64,000 nucleotides of DNA from Dactylorhiza incarnata (lineage: Eukaryota; Streptophyta; Magnoliopsida; Asparagales; Orchidaceae), in assembly GCA_033032865.1 (NCBI GenBank), contig JAWHQI010000304.1, forward strand, positions 3,157,501-3,221,500, written 5' to 3'. This document shows positions 33,301 through 44,507 of this stretch, in pieces. The position numbers and the translations under genes were made by a program. Below the pieces are notes generated by a model that made no database searches, was not told the DNA's origin, and saw only the letters and a list, made by a program, of their open reading frames with translations. Position 1 is the stretch's first letter. Each line of letters starts with the position of its first letter.

Positions 33301-35695
33301 CCTTGTGATTTGGGGGCTGCTCCTTGCTGATTTGGGGGCTGCTTTTTAGTATTGCATTTGGGGGCTGCCTTTTAGTATTGCATAATGGGGCTGCCTTTTA
33401 GTATTGCAATTGGGGGCTGCTCCTTGTTAAGTTGGACTGCAGGTTTGTTGAAATGGGGCTGCTCCTTACCTTGTTGATTTGGGACTGTTTGCTTTGAGCT
33501 GCTCTTTACCTTGTTAGTTTGGGGGCTGCTCCTTATTAGTTTGGAGGCTGCTCCTTGTTGCTGATAATGGGGGGATGCACCTGTTTGCCATGGTCTGCAT
33601 GTGGTTGTGCTGCTTGGGTGATGTTATTTGGCTTTAGGTAGCATAATTTTCGACCCTTATATATTAATCTTGGGGCTGCTATCTATTGATCAGTTGGGGG
33701 TTGATGTTTACACTCAAAACATTGGGCTGCTGTCCTTTGTTTATTGGAGGCTGCCTCTTTGTTTCTTTTGCTTTGGGCTGCTCTTTACATGTTCTCCTAG
33801 GGGCTGTCTATTTGGGCTGCTCTTTACTTGTTCTCCTGGGGGCTGTTTATTTGGGCTGCCCCTTTGCTTGCTTTACCTGGGGCTGTCAGTTGTGGCTGCC
33901 CTTTGCTTGCTTTACCTGGGGCTGTCAGTTGTGGCTGCCCTTTGCTTGCTTTACCTGGGGCTGTCAGTTGTGGCTGCCCTTTTGCTTGCTTTACCTGGGG
34001 CTGTTGGTTGTGGTTGCCCTTTGTTTGCTTTCCCTGGGGCTGTTTATTGTGGCTGCTTTGCTAGCTGAGGCTGTTTGCATTGGGGGCTGCTGTCATAAAA
34101 ACCTGTTGCTGCCACTATCAATTAATGTTGGGGCCTACCTTGTGAAGTGAGGGTTGTGGATATGCTTTTGGTAGATGGGCTTTGTTGTTACTACCTCCTT
34201 CCCATATTCTCTAACATTTCTTCTCTCTCTCCCCCTTCACAAATTCTGATGTTGATTAAAGGTGGAAATGCTCCCTCTTCTTTTGATGTGGTACCAATAC
34301 CAATGGAGATGTATATAGGTGCCTTGGGTTTGATCACCAAGCATCCAAATGATTTACGGGAGCCTATGGGCCATATGAAGATGGCTCGATTTAATTGCCA
34401 GCCGAGTTAAAATAGTGTTACCTTCTCGGATGAAGAGATGCTAAGCTTATATAGAGTTCGTCTTCTCTCCTCCTACAGGTTGCGGGTGGATATATTGCTG
34501 ATCTTAAAGGGCGTCTCTTTTTCTTCTCTTATGAAAATAGTTGCCTTCGAGAAAATAATTCCTACGGGAATACAAATGTTGCCTTCGAGAAAATAATTCC
34601 TACGGGAATACAAATGTTGCCTTCGAGAAAATAATTCCTACGGGAATACAAATGTTGCCTTCGAGAAAATAATTCCTACGGGAATACAAATGTTGCCTTC
34701 GAGAAATTAATTCCTACGGGAATGAAATGTTGCCTTCGAGAAATAATTCCTACAGGAATGAAATGTTGCCTTCGAGATATAATTCCTACGGGAATGAAAC
34801 GTTGCCTTCGGAATGTGACAAGGGATAAAATCGGATGGCCTATGAGTTTTACTCTAGGGCAACCCGCACGATGGACGGTCTGGGAGGGCAACCCGTGCGA
34901 AACTAATAGAACTACGTGGGTCTGAGGCCGTATGCAAGACGATACGGAGTACGTAGGCGGTGGTCATGGGAAGACCGCCTCGGCCCAATAAGAGTCCGGA
35001 TATCCCCTTCCTTATAATTGTTATATTAGGTTTGGGGGTTAGTAGGAGTTGGATTCTGTTTATAGTTCTAATAACTTGTCTTTAGCACAGGTGACAGGTG
35101 CGGATGAGTGACAGCACCTATGTGTGGATGAAGCCACGGATCAGGCTACGTCAGGTATAAAGTTTTATTAAGCCGCATCTCCTTTTGTTGCGCCCTATCT
35201 CAGGGTATACATATATGATGCAATGAAGCCTTGATGGATAGGATTCATTGCGGCGGCGAAATCAATATTACTCATACAGGTTTTGAAATTATGGTTTCTG
35301 TGATATTTAATCTTCCGCTATAGATAATGTCTTCCGCTAAGGGTAACAAAGCGCACTCTTTAATAATGTCTTCCGCTAAGGGTAACAAAGCGCACTCTTT
35401 AATAATGTCTTCCGCTAAGGGTAACAAAGCGCACTCTCTAATAATGTCTTCCGCTAAGGGTAACAAAGCACACTCCTTAATAATGTCTTCCGCTAAAATA
35501 CTGCTTCCTTACTCTGTTGGTGTGTAGTGACTTTCGCTTAACACCACCCCTAGGCGTGACCTCGGAGTGTTCAAGGAAAAGGGTTGGAGAAGCTTGTGCC
35601 TTCACCCTTCGGAGTCGCTTCAGCGTCGTGCTAAAGGGTGGTGTGCGATAAGATCCCCCGGTCGGACCGTCGATTTGGGAGGGGGGGGTCTTACA
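30316..35695 (+). repeat. LTR 3 of element C
   Basis: This is the 5380-bp terminal LTR, ending GGTCTTACA at 35695 and followed by the target duplication CAACC. Its architecture is as in LTR 1. Confidence 0.9.
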
Positions 35696-36835
35696 CAACC
35701 TCTGGAACATGGAACCTGCCACCGAGTGAGCCTTCGGACCTGCCAGCTAGATGAGAGCCTGGACAGCGGGTCTGCTCGGGGCCAACCTCTGGAACATGGA
35801 ACCTGCCACCAAGTGAGCCTTCGGACCTGCCAGCTAGATGAGAGCCTGGACAGCGGGTCTGCTCGGAGCCAACCTCTGGAACATGGAACCTGCCACCGAG
35901 TGAGCCTTCGGACCTGCCAGCTAGATGAGAGCCTGGACAGCGGGTCTGCTCGGGGCCAACCTCTGGAACATGGAACCTGCCACCGAGTGAGCCTTCGGAC
36001 CTGCCAGCTAGATGAGAGCCTGGACAGCGGGTCTGCTCGGGTCCAACCTCTGGAACATGGAACCTGCCACCGAGTGAGCCTTCGGACCTGCCAGCTAGAT
36101 GAGAGCCTGGACAGCGGGTCTGCTCGGGGCCAACCTCTGGAACATGGAACCTGCCACCGAGTGAGCCTTCGGACCTGCCAGCTAGATGAGAGCCTGGACA
36201 GCAGGTCTGCTCGGGGCCAACCTCTGGAACATGGAACCTGCCACCGAGTGAGCCTTCGGACCTGCCAGCTAGATGAGAGCCTGGACAGCGGGTCTGCTCG
36301 GGGCCTACCTCTGGAACATGGAACCTGCCACCGAGTGAGCCTTCGGACCTGCCAGCTAGATGAGAGCCTGGACAGCGGGTCTGCTCGGGGCCAACCTCTG
36401 GAACATGGAACCTGCCACCGAGCGAGCCTTCGGACCTGCCAGCTAGATGAGAGCCTGGACAGCGGGTCTGCTCGGGGCCAACCTCTGGAACATGGAACCT
36501 GCCACCGAGTGAGCCTTCGGACCTGCCAGCTAGATGAGAGCCTGGACAGCGAGTCTGCTCGGGGCCAACCTCTGGAACATGGAACCTGCCACCGAGTGAG
36601 CCTTCGGACCTGCCAGCTAGATGAGAGCATGGACAGCGGGTCTGCTCGGGGACAACCTCTGGAACATGGAACCTGCCACCGAGTGAGCCTTCGGACCTGC
36701 CAGCTAGATGAGAGCCTGGACAGCGGGTCTGCTCGGGGCCAACCTCTGGGACATGGAACCTGCCACCGAGTGAGCCTTCGGACCTGCCAGCTAGGTGAGA
36801 GCCTGGACAGCGGGTCTGCTCGGGGCCAACCTCTG
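35696..36835. repeat. Second part of the 87-bp tandem array of element B
   Basis: About thirteen 87-bp units are present (starts at 35696, 35783 and so on). With the part at 14865-15109 the array has about sixteen units, like A's. Since 87 is a multiple of three, long frames stay open on both strands (461 and 428 codons); these are not genes. Units are nearly identical, indicating recent homogenisation. Confidence 0.93.
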
Positions 36836-36932
36836 GAACTTTTAGGGTCTCTCCTGCGAGCTGTAGCGTCATTTTTATACACACAGTTTAAACAAAATGT
36901 TTTCATTCAAAAACCACTGTTACTACATGGTG

Positions 36933-39900
36933 CTAAGGATAAAAACGTTTAAGGTCGTCGCCACTCCATGTGTGGCTGAGGGGTTGGCCCTCCACATTCT
37001 GAAGGCGATACCCCCCCAGACTTTAGTGCTTCTTCCACGACATAGGGGCCTTCCCAGTTGGGGTTAAGTTTTCCCACCGCGACGGACCTCCCAGCCGCGT
37101 CGACCTTCTTGAGTACCAGATCTCCCTTCTCGAACTGCTTGATCCTGACGTGCCTGTCGAAATACTTGGCCATCCGCCGCTTGACCTCTTCTTGATGGAT
37201 GGCTGCTCGATCCCGGGCTTCTTCGATGAGGTCGAGGGAGCCGCAACTCCTCCTCGTTCTCGGCTCTCCAATCTTCCTCTCCATTTGCGGCGACCTTTAC
37301 CCGTGGTGTCATAACCTCGAACTCTATGGGGATGACGGCCTCGCAGCCGTGAGAGAGCTTGAAAGGGGTCTCTCCCGTGGCGGTGTTGGGGGTGGTTCTT
37401 AAAGCCCATAGGACCGAGGGGAGCTGCTCCACCCAATTGCCCTTAAGATTTTCCACCTTCTTCTTGAGCAAGTTCACGATGACCTTGTTCGCCGCCTCCA
37501 CCTGCCCGTTGCTCCTGGGATGGTGAACGGACGCAAACCTAAGGTCTATCCCCAACTGGCCACAGAAGCCGATGAATTCCTCGCTTGCGAACTGCGGTCC
37601 ATTATCCGTGACTATGGCCTGCGGAAGCCCGTGTCGACAAATGATCTCCCCCCATACGAAGTTGCGGATTACCTGGGAGGTGACCTTAGCCAACGCCTTG
37701 ACCTCCAACCACTTTGTGAAGTAGTCAATCATGACTAGGAGAAATCTCCTCTGTCCACTAGCCTGGGGGAAGGGTCCTACCAGATCCATTCCCCATATGG
37801 CGAATGGCCAGGGTGCCGTGATACTCTTTAGCCTCTGAGCTGGCATGAGCTGAAGCGGGGCGAACATTTGGCACTTCTGGCATCTCTTGGCGAAGGCTGC
37901 CGCGTCTTTACTTAGAGTTGGCCAGAAGTACCCCTGCCTTATTATCCTTGCTTCCAACATCCTGCTCCCCGAGTGGCTGCCACACTCGCCGGAGTGAACT
38001 TCTTCCAAGATCCTTGGGACCTCTTCCTCCGAGATGCATCGGGCCAGGAGGCCTGAGAGGGTCTTCCGATACAAGTCACCCTCCTGGAGCACGTAGTAGG
38101 CGGACTTATACCGGAAGCGCCTCTGGTCCGGAACTTCTTCTGGAAATTTTCCCGTTGCAAGGAAGGTGACGAAGGGGTCCTTCCAGGAGGGCCGCTGTTC
38201 TACTTCCATGAGCTCTCCCTCTTCGATCGAAGGACGGAATAGGTCCGTCAGGGTTCCCCCGGCTCGAGGACCAGATTTTACCAATCGATCTGCCGGGGTG
38301 CTCTCCTCTCGAGGGACGTGCCGGATGGAGAAAGTTTTGAACGTCCCCACGAGACCTTTGACTTTTGCTAAGTACCTCATGAGCACAGGTTCCCTTGTTT
38401 CGAACTCTCCCCTTATCTGAGAAGCTATTATCATGGAGTCAGTGAGGACCTCCACGTCATGGACCCCGAGCTCCCGGGCCAACCGCAGACCGGCGATTAC
38501 AGCCTCATACTCCGCCTGGTTGTTGGTGATTGGGAAGTGTATCACTAGTGTTTGCTCTATCTTTACTCCGTGGGGACTCTCCAGCACCGCCCCTCCTCCG
38601 AGAGAATTCTTGCCCGAAGCCCCGTCCACCAGCAGCTTCCACGGAATGTGACAAGGGGCTCCGTCTTCTTTCATCTCGGCCACGAAATCTGTCATGAAAT
38701 CAGCCACCACCTGCGCCTTCATAGATAATCGAGGGACAAAGGTAATGTTGAATTCACTTAGCTCTATTGACCATTTTGCGAGCCTTCCTGAGTGCTCCAC
38801 TCCTTCGAAGATCTGGCGGAGAGGATGGTCCGTCACTACTTGGATCGAATGGGCCTGGAAGTATGGCCTGAGCTTCCTTGCTGCGATGACCAGGGCAAAG
38901 GCCAACTTCTCTAAAATTGGGTACCTGAGCTCCGCTTCCCTCAGGACCCTGCTTACGTAGTAGACTGGCAGCTGCTTCTTGCCTTCCACCCGAACCAGGA
39001 CGGAGCTTACGGCCTCCGCCCCGACCCCGAGATATAGATGTAGATCCTCCCCCTCTTTGGGACTTTGTAGTAGCGGAGCCTTGGTGAGTTGGCTCTTCAA
39101 GGCCTGAAAGGCCTCCTCGCATTCTCTTGTCCACTCAAATTTCTGGTTGCCTCGTAGCGCTTTGAAGAAGGGGGAGCATCTTTCCCCGGCCCGGGAGAGA
39201 AACCTGTTCAGCCCGGTGAGTCTTCTGGTCAAGCGCTGAACTTCCTTGGCGTTCCGTGGCGACCCCAGCTCCATTATAGCCCTAACCTTGTCCGGGTTAG
39301 GTTCTACCCCCCAGGGGGTGAGAAGGTGCCCGAGGAACTTCCCTTTGTTGTCCCCGAACACACACTTCAGGGGGTTCAGGCGCATCTTATACTTGCGTAG
39401 GGTGGCGAAGGTCTCCTCGATGTCCCGGATGTGAGAGCTCACACACTTGCTCTTTATCATAAGGTCATCCACGTAGACCTCCAGGTTCCTTCCCCTTTGC
39501 TTCTTAAATACCCGATCCATCATCTTCTGGTAGGTTGCTCCTGCATTTTTCAGCCCGAAGGGCATCATCTTATAACAGTAGCATCCCTCCCTGGTGATGA
39601 ACGAGACATCTCTGACGTCCGGGGGGTGCATTCTTATTTGGTGATAACCTGAAAAAGCATCCAAAAAACTCATCACAGAAAAACCGACGGCTGAGTCAAC
39701 CAGCGCGTCGATCCGAGGCAAGGGATAACAATCCTTAGGGCAGGCCTTATTTAACAATGAAAAGTCCACACACATACGCCAGCGGCCATCGGCCTTTTTT
39801 ACCATTACGACATTGGAGACCCAGCCTGGATACTGGATCTCTGTTACAAAACCTGCTTCGAGGAGTTTCGCCACCTCCTCGCGGATCGGTCCTTCGAGCT

Positions 39901-42490
39901 TGTCAGTTATAGTCCTTCTCTTCTGCCGGATGGGGCGGGCTTCTGGATCGAGGTTGAGACGATGGCAAGCCACGTCCGCCTCGATGCCTGGCATGTCCGC
40001 TGCGCTCCATGCGAAGATGTCCACGTTCTTCTGGATGCATTCCAGCATCCTTCTCTGGTCCTCCGGGCCGAGGCCCCCGCTGATCCGCACCTTCTCCACC
40101 CTTCCTGCCTGGGTGGTAACCTCCATCTCTATCACCTCTTCTGCCGCCTCGAGCCGGGCTGGCTCTTCCCACTGGCCTTTTGCTTCTCGCCTCTCCTCCC
40201 GGGCCTTTTCCTCTGCGGCTCCTTCCGCCTCCACCGGCTCGACCTCCTGCTCCTCACGAGCGACCTCCAACAACTCGACCTCCTGCTCCTCACGAGCGAC
40301 CTCCAACAACTCGACCTCCTGCTCCTCACGAGCGACCTCCAACAACTCGACCTCCTGCTCCTCACGAGCGACCTCCAACAACTCGACCTCCTGCTCCTCA
40401 CGAGCGACCTCCATATTCTCCTCTCGGGCATCGCCCTCTCCCCCTACTTCTCTCTTCTCCACCTCTTCTCCTGGCCCCTCCGGCCTCGCCATCTCTTCAT
40501 CCATCTTCTCGGCATCCGCCATCCATGAAATGGTGTTGACGGCGGTCACATAGCACTGCCTCGCCACCTTAGCATCTCCTCGGACACGGATCTGGACTCC
40601 TCCACTATGGAGCTTCAAGCACTGATGGTACGATGAGGGTACGCACCGGAAGGCGCTGATGAGGGGTCGTCCGAAGATGGCGTTATAGCTGCTCGGAGCG
40701 TCCACAATGATGAACCGGCAGTTTCTTGGGACTCCTCCTAGCATCACCTGGAGACCTACGCCTCCCTCGACCTCCTTCCGCTCCCCCGAGAAACCAAACA
40801 GTGGTCCGTCGGAGGCCTGCACCCTCTTCTTCTCTACCTCCATCGCGTCGAAAGCTTTTTTGAAGATCACATTCACCGAGCTCCCGTTGTCCACCAGGAT
40901 CCGAGAGACCGTGAAGTTTTGTATCGCCGTCTGGATCACCAGGGCGTCGCAGAATGGGTCCTCGTAATCTGGCATATCTTCTGAGGAGAAGGTGAGCTTC
41001 TCAGAGGGGGGTGGGGTCTGGGAAGTCGACGCGACGTCCCTTCGGAACATGGCCTGGAAGCTTCTCTTGCGAGAGGCCTCTATCCCAACCCCACCGTGAA
41101 TCACCCTGATTCCCCCCCTGGTTCCTGTATCTGCCCTATCCTCACACCGGTCCTCTTCTGCCTTTGGGAGCACTTCCTCAATTCTGGCCTGCTGCCGCCG
41201 TGGCTGTCCTCTTTCCCTCATCTCCAAGAACTCCGGGCAGGTGGCGATCGCGTGACCTTCTTCCTGATGAAAGTCACAGTAAGGCAACGCCACCCTGTCC
41301 TCTCTTCCCTCTCTTCCTCTTCCTCCTCTTGCTCCTCTACCTCTTCTCCCTCGGCCTACCGCCATGGCTTGCTCCCTCGGGGGGTGAGGGGGTCTGGGAC
41401 CCTGCCTCCACCCCTGATTCACTCCTCCTGCCTCCCTTCCTTGGTACCTTTCATCCTGACCTCGCGCCGGTCCTTCCTGGTTCCTCCAGCCCAACCTGTT
41501 GTTGGGCTCTTGGTTCCTCCAAATCCGAGGTGGTCTTTCGAACCCCTGGCCTCTGGGCTCCTCTCGCCTTCTTCCCTCTGGCTGCCTCGCCTCGGGCTCG
41601 CTCATCTTTGCCAACCTTTTGTAGAATTCGGGGTTGGCTGCCTCCCCTTCAATCTCCTCCGCGGCTCTCTCCATCAACTCCTCGAAGGATACAGGAGGTC
41701 TTCTCTTCAGGTCCATCTTGAAGAACCCCTCTCGCAGCCCTACGATGAATGCCATCTGGAGGGCGAATCCCGGCACCTCCTGCACTAGGTGTATCTCCTC
41801 CTGGAACCTGTCCACGTACTTGGCCAGGGATTCCCCCTCCCTCTGCCTGATCTTGAAGAGAGCCTCCGCATCCTTCTTCCTCTTTTTTGACGTCGAGAAA
41901 CGCAGTCGGAATCTTCGGCGCAGATCATCGAACGCGTAGATGGAACCTGTGGGAAGCTGGTGGAACCAGTCCCTTGCTTTCTCCTTCAGAGTGGCCGCGA
42001 AGAGCCGGCATTGAAAAGAATCCGACATGGGAAGGATTGATGTCATGTCCTCGAACCACTGCAGGTGCACAACTGGATCCTCCTTGCCGGTGTAGTAGGA
42101 CATCTCCGGCCCACGAAACCCTTCTGGCACTGGGGCCGAGAGGATCATCTCGCAAAAGGGGCTCCCTTCCCCTGCTCGGCGAGTGGCCCTCTCGCGCGGG
42201 ACCAACTCACACACCTCAGCACTCGCCGGACTGCTGAACAGCTGCCGTCCGGGGAGATCTCGCGCGCTTCCTTCTGCTGGCACCTCCTTCCCCGGCCGCT
42301 TCCCCGGTGCGTTCTCGCCAATCTACAAAGGCGGGACCACTGGGACCGCCGAGGTCTCGCACTCGCTCCTTGCCGCGAGAACTGTCTGCAGGACCTCTCG
42401 CTTGAACTTCTCAAACATCTCCAGCCACTCCCTTGCCGCTGGTGGCTGCGAGTGACCTGAGTCAGAACCATTTCCTCCATCTCCCGTCAT
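36933..42490 (-). CDS. gag-pol: gag-pol polyprotein of element B (one nonsense codon, about two frameshifts)
   Basis: The ATG is at 42490 (MTGDGGNGSDSG) and the terminal stop at 36933-36935. A TAG at 42323-42325 interrupts gag; beyond it one frame stays open for over 1,700 codons. Domains in order: gag (WFEDMTSILPMSD, KARDWFHQLP); zinc knuckle CDFHQEEGHAIATC; protease ILVDNGSSVNVIF (about 40890); RT with YVDDLMIKS (about 39470); RNase H; second RNase H from LLVDGASGKNS (about 38630); and integrase with WGMDLVGPF, VTDNGPQF (about 37600) and RSNGQVEAANK. The frame shifts near 37240 and again at a C-run near 37010, so the C-terminal integrase tail is out of frame. All catalytic motifs inspected are intact. 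This is the best candidate here for a recently active copy and helper of D. Confidence 0.92.
40240..40415 (-). repeat. 36-bp coding minisatellite between protease and RT in B
   Basis: Five units encode a repeated 12-residue EVAREEQEVELL-type peptide in the acidic linker. A has a single related segment. The period keeps the frame, so the expansion is tolerated in the polyprotein. Confidence 0.85.
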
Positions 42491-42526
42491 TGAAACTAGC
42501 TTGGGATTTTCTTTCACCGGCTACGG

Positions 42527-42544
42527 TCCACGCTCACCGCACCA
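42527..42544 (-). other. Primer binding site of element B
   Basis: On the minus strand it reads TGGTGCGGTGAGCGTGGA, starting four bases after the 5' LTR. It is identical to A's site. Confidence 0.75.
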
Positions 42545-42548
42545 AAAA

Positions 42549-43237
42549 TGTTGAAACCAGCAACTGGTCTCTTGAGTTCGGACCCACTGGGGGTGTAGCC
42601 GATGCTTATTTCTCCTTCACTAGACTCTCTTGATGGTGGATGCTGGAAACGGAATAGACCCAAGGCTGAAGCGAGGAGGTCCCGCCACACACCCGGAAGA
42701 TCTTAGAGAGCTTCCCCTCCCAAACCAAAGCTCAACCGGGCACCTTGGAGGGCACTGGCTGCCAACCAAAACTAGCCTAGAGGAGAGGATTCTCTAAAAT
42801 CGGATCTCCTCCAAGGTGCCCTTAAGGGTCTATTTATAGTTTTCCTAGGCTGGTCTGTAAATAGCCTGAATCCGCCTTTTAATTTTACTAACCGCACCCC
42901 AAATTGGTCTGCTAATAGCCTAACTCCGCTGTTCCGAAGGGCTATTTGCAGCCCACCAGGGGTATTATGGTCATTTTCCCCTCACACCCATTTGGGTGAG
43001 TGGTCCGTGAGGGCACCATTCGATGGGCACCCGCCTGGCTGGGCGAATTCCCACGCTTCTGGGCGAGTGGTCCGTGAGGGCACCACTCGCCTAGCGTTTT
43101 CTCTCCTACAGCTTACCCCCACCAACTCGGGGGCATTTTTACCTTCCTTAGCCTGGGCGAGTGACCCGGCGAATGATCCGGACGACCCAGGTTTCGCCAG
43201 TTGGCTGGGGGCCCACTCGACGAATACGGGTTGTACA
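42549..43237 (-). repeat. 5' LTR of element B
   Basis: This 689-bp LTR starts on the minus strand at 43237 (TGTACAACCC) and ends at 42549. It is flanked on the right by target duplication GAGCA (43238-43242). It drives gag-pol leftwards. Confidence 0.93.
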
Positions 43238-44010
43238 GAGCAGACCCGTTGTCCAGGCTCTCACCTAGCTGGCAGGGTCGAAGGCTCACTCGGTGGCAGG
43301 TTCTATGTCCCAGAAGTTAGGCCCCGAGCAGACCCGCTGTCCAGACTCTCACCTAGATGGCAGGGTCAAAGGCTCACTCGGTGGCAGGTTCTATGTCCCA
43401 GAAGTTAGGCCCCGAGCAGACCCGCTGTCCAGGCTCTTACCTAGCTGGCAGGGTCGAAGGCTCACTCGGTGGCAGGTTCTATGTTCCAAAAGTTAGGCCC
43501 CGAGCAGACCCGCTGTCCAGGCTCTCACCTAGCTGGCAGGGCCGAAGGCTCACTCAGTGGCAAGTTCTATGTTCCCGAAGTTAGGCCCCGAGCAGACCCG
43601 CTGTCCAGGCTCTCACCTAGCTGGCAGGGCCGAAGGCTCACTCGATGGCAGGTCCTATGTTCCGGAAGTTAGACCCCGAGCAGATCCGTTGTCCAGGCTC
43701 TCACCTAGCTGGCAGGGCCGAAGGCTCACTCGGTGGCAGGTTCTATGTTCCAGAAATTAGGCCCCGAGCAGACCCGCTGTCCAGGCTCTCACCTAGCTGG
43801 CAGGGCCGAAGGCTCACTCGGTGGCAAGTTCTATGTTCCCGAAGTTAGGCCCCGAGCAGACCCGCTGTCCAGGCTCTCACCTAGCTGGCAGGGCCGAAGG
43901 CTCACTCGGTGGCAGGTCCTATGTTCCGGAAGTTAGACCCCGAGTAAACCCGCTGTCCAGGCTCTCTCACCTAGCCGGCGGGGCCGAAGGCACACTCGGA
44001 GGCAGGCCCA
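43238..44010. repeat. Right half of the 88-bp tandem array of element A
   Basis: About eight more 88-bp units continue from the B insertion; the last unit (43930-44010) is degenerate. The first bases GAGCAgacccg complete the unit left open at 9931. Confidence 0.92.
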
Positions 44011-44507
44011 AAGGCTCATGGGGAAGGCAAGGTAGGGAAAATCCTGCGAGGAGAACTAATCGAGGACAGCCCACTGAGGAAGGGGCGAATGGTGCCCATC
44101 AGAGGAGCACTCGCCCGTGAAACGCACCATCCAAATAGGGCACTCGCCAAATCGGGTGCGCGGCACGGAGGTAATCGACCCTAAGAGGGGAACGCAAGCA
44201 CAAACGGCGCGAAGAAGGATCTCGGCGCAGCCTTGTTCTCGGCAAGAGCGGTCGAGATCCGGAAGACCCGCAAAAAGGGGTACGAACGCACGAAGGTTGA
44301 GCACGGGGACGCGAGAACAGGTGAACCTTACGAGCGCGAGATCCATCAGGTGATAACAGTTAGAGACGCGAAAGAGAGAGTCAAAAATCACGTACGAGAG
44401 AACGAAACTTTCTCATCACAGATTCACAGTAAGATGATTACAAAAGCGGAGTTCAACTCCTCGCATTACAAAAGGAGATGAAAATAAATAAAGAAAAGAA
44501 AAAGTCG
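44011..44507. other. Spacer between array and aORF2 in A
   Basis: No supported gene is present. It corresponds to 14493-14864 in B and probably contains the 3' end of the aORF2 transcript. Short ORFs on both strands lack family features. Confidence 0.5.

Larger units (their letters stand above)
15110..35695 (+). mobile_element. Element C: three-LTR large retrotransposon derivative (LTR-internal-LTR-internal-LTR)
   Basis: The outer ends are TGTAACATCC (15110) and GGTCTTACA (35695), with target duplication CAACC at 15105-15109 and 35696-35700. Three nearly identical LTRs (15110-20539, 22716-28138, 30316-35695; 5430, 5423 and 5380 bp) enclose two internal regions (20540-22715 and 28139-30315) of about 2.2 kb. 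No gag or pol frame is visible in any part, so it is a large retrotransposon derivative (LARD). The TGTAACATCC start, a Met-type PBS and a 'cggggacgaaaatt' motif before the downstream LTR resemble Del/Tekay-type Ty3/gypsy elements. LTR differences are almost confined to simple repeats, so it is the youngest layer. Orientation is inferred from PBS and PPT. Confidence 0.92.
9932..43237 (-). mobile_element. Element B: near-intact Tat-like Ty3/gypsy retrotransposon nested in A's array
   Basis: The ends are an LTR at 9932-10620 (3' LTR) and an LTR at 42549-43237 (5' LTR), both 689 bp. The target duplication is GAGCA at 9927-9931 and 43238-43242. The element lies in the opposite orientation to A. 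It carries gag-pol (42490-36933), an 87-bp array that is interrupted by C, two antisense genes (plus strand 10806-14492) and a PPT. Without C it is about 12.7 kb. The LTRs differ at roughly seven positions by eye, about 1 percent, so it is younger than A. Confidence 0.94.

Noticed and set aside
35567..36952. Open frames of 461, 428 and 397 codons on both strands
   Set aside because: They exist because the array period (87 bp) is a multiple of three; the peptides are 29-residue repeats with no domain, and both strands are open equally.
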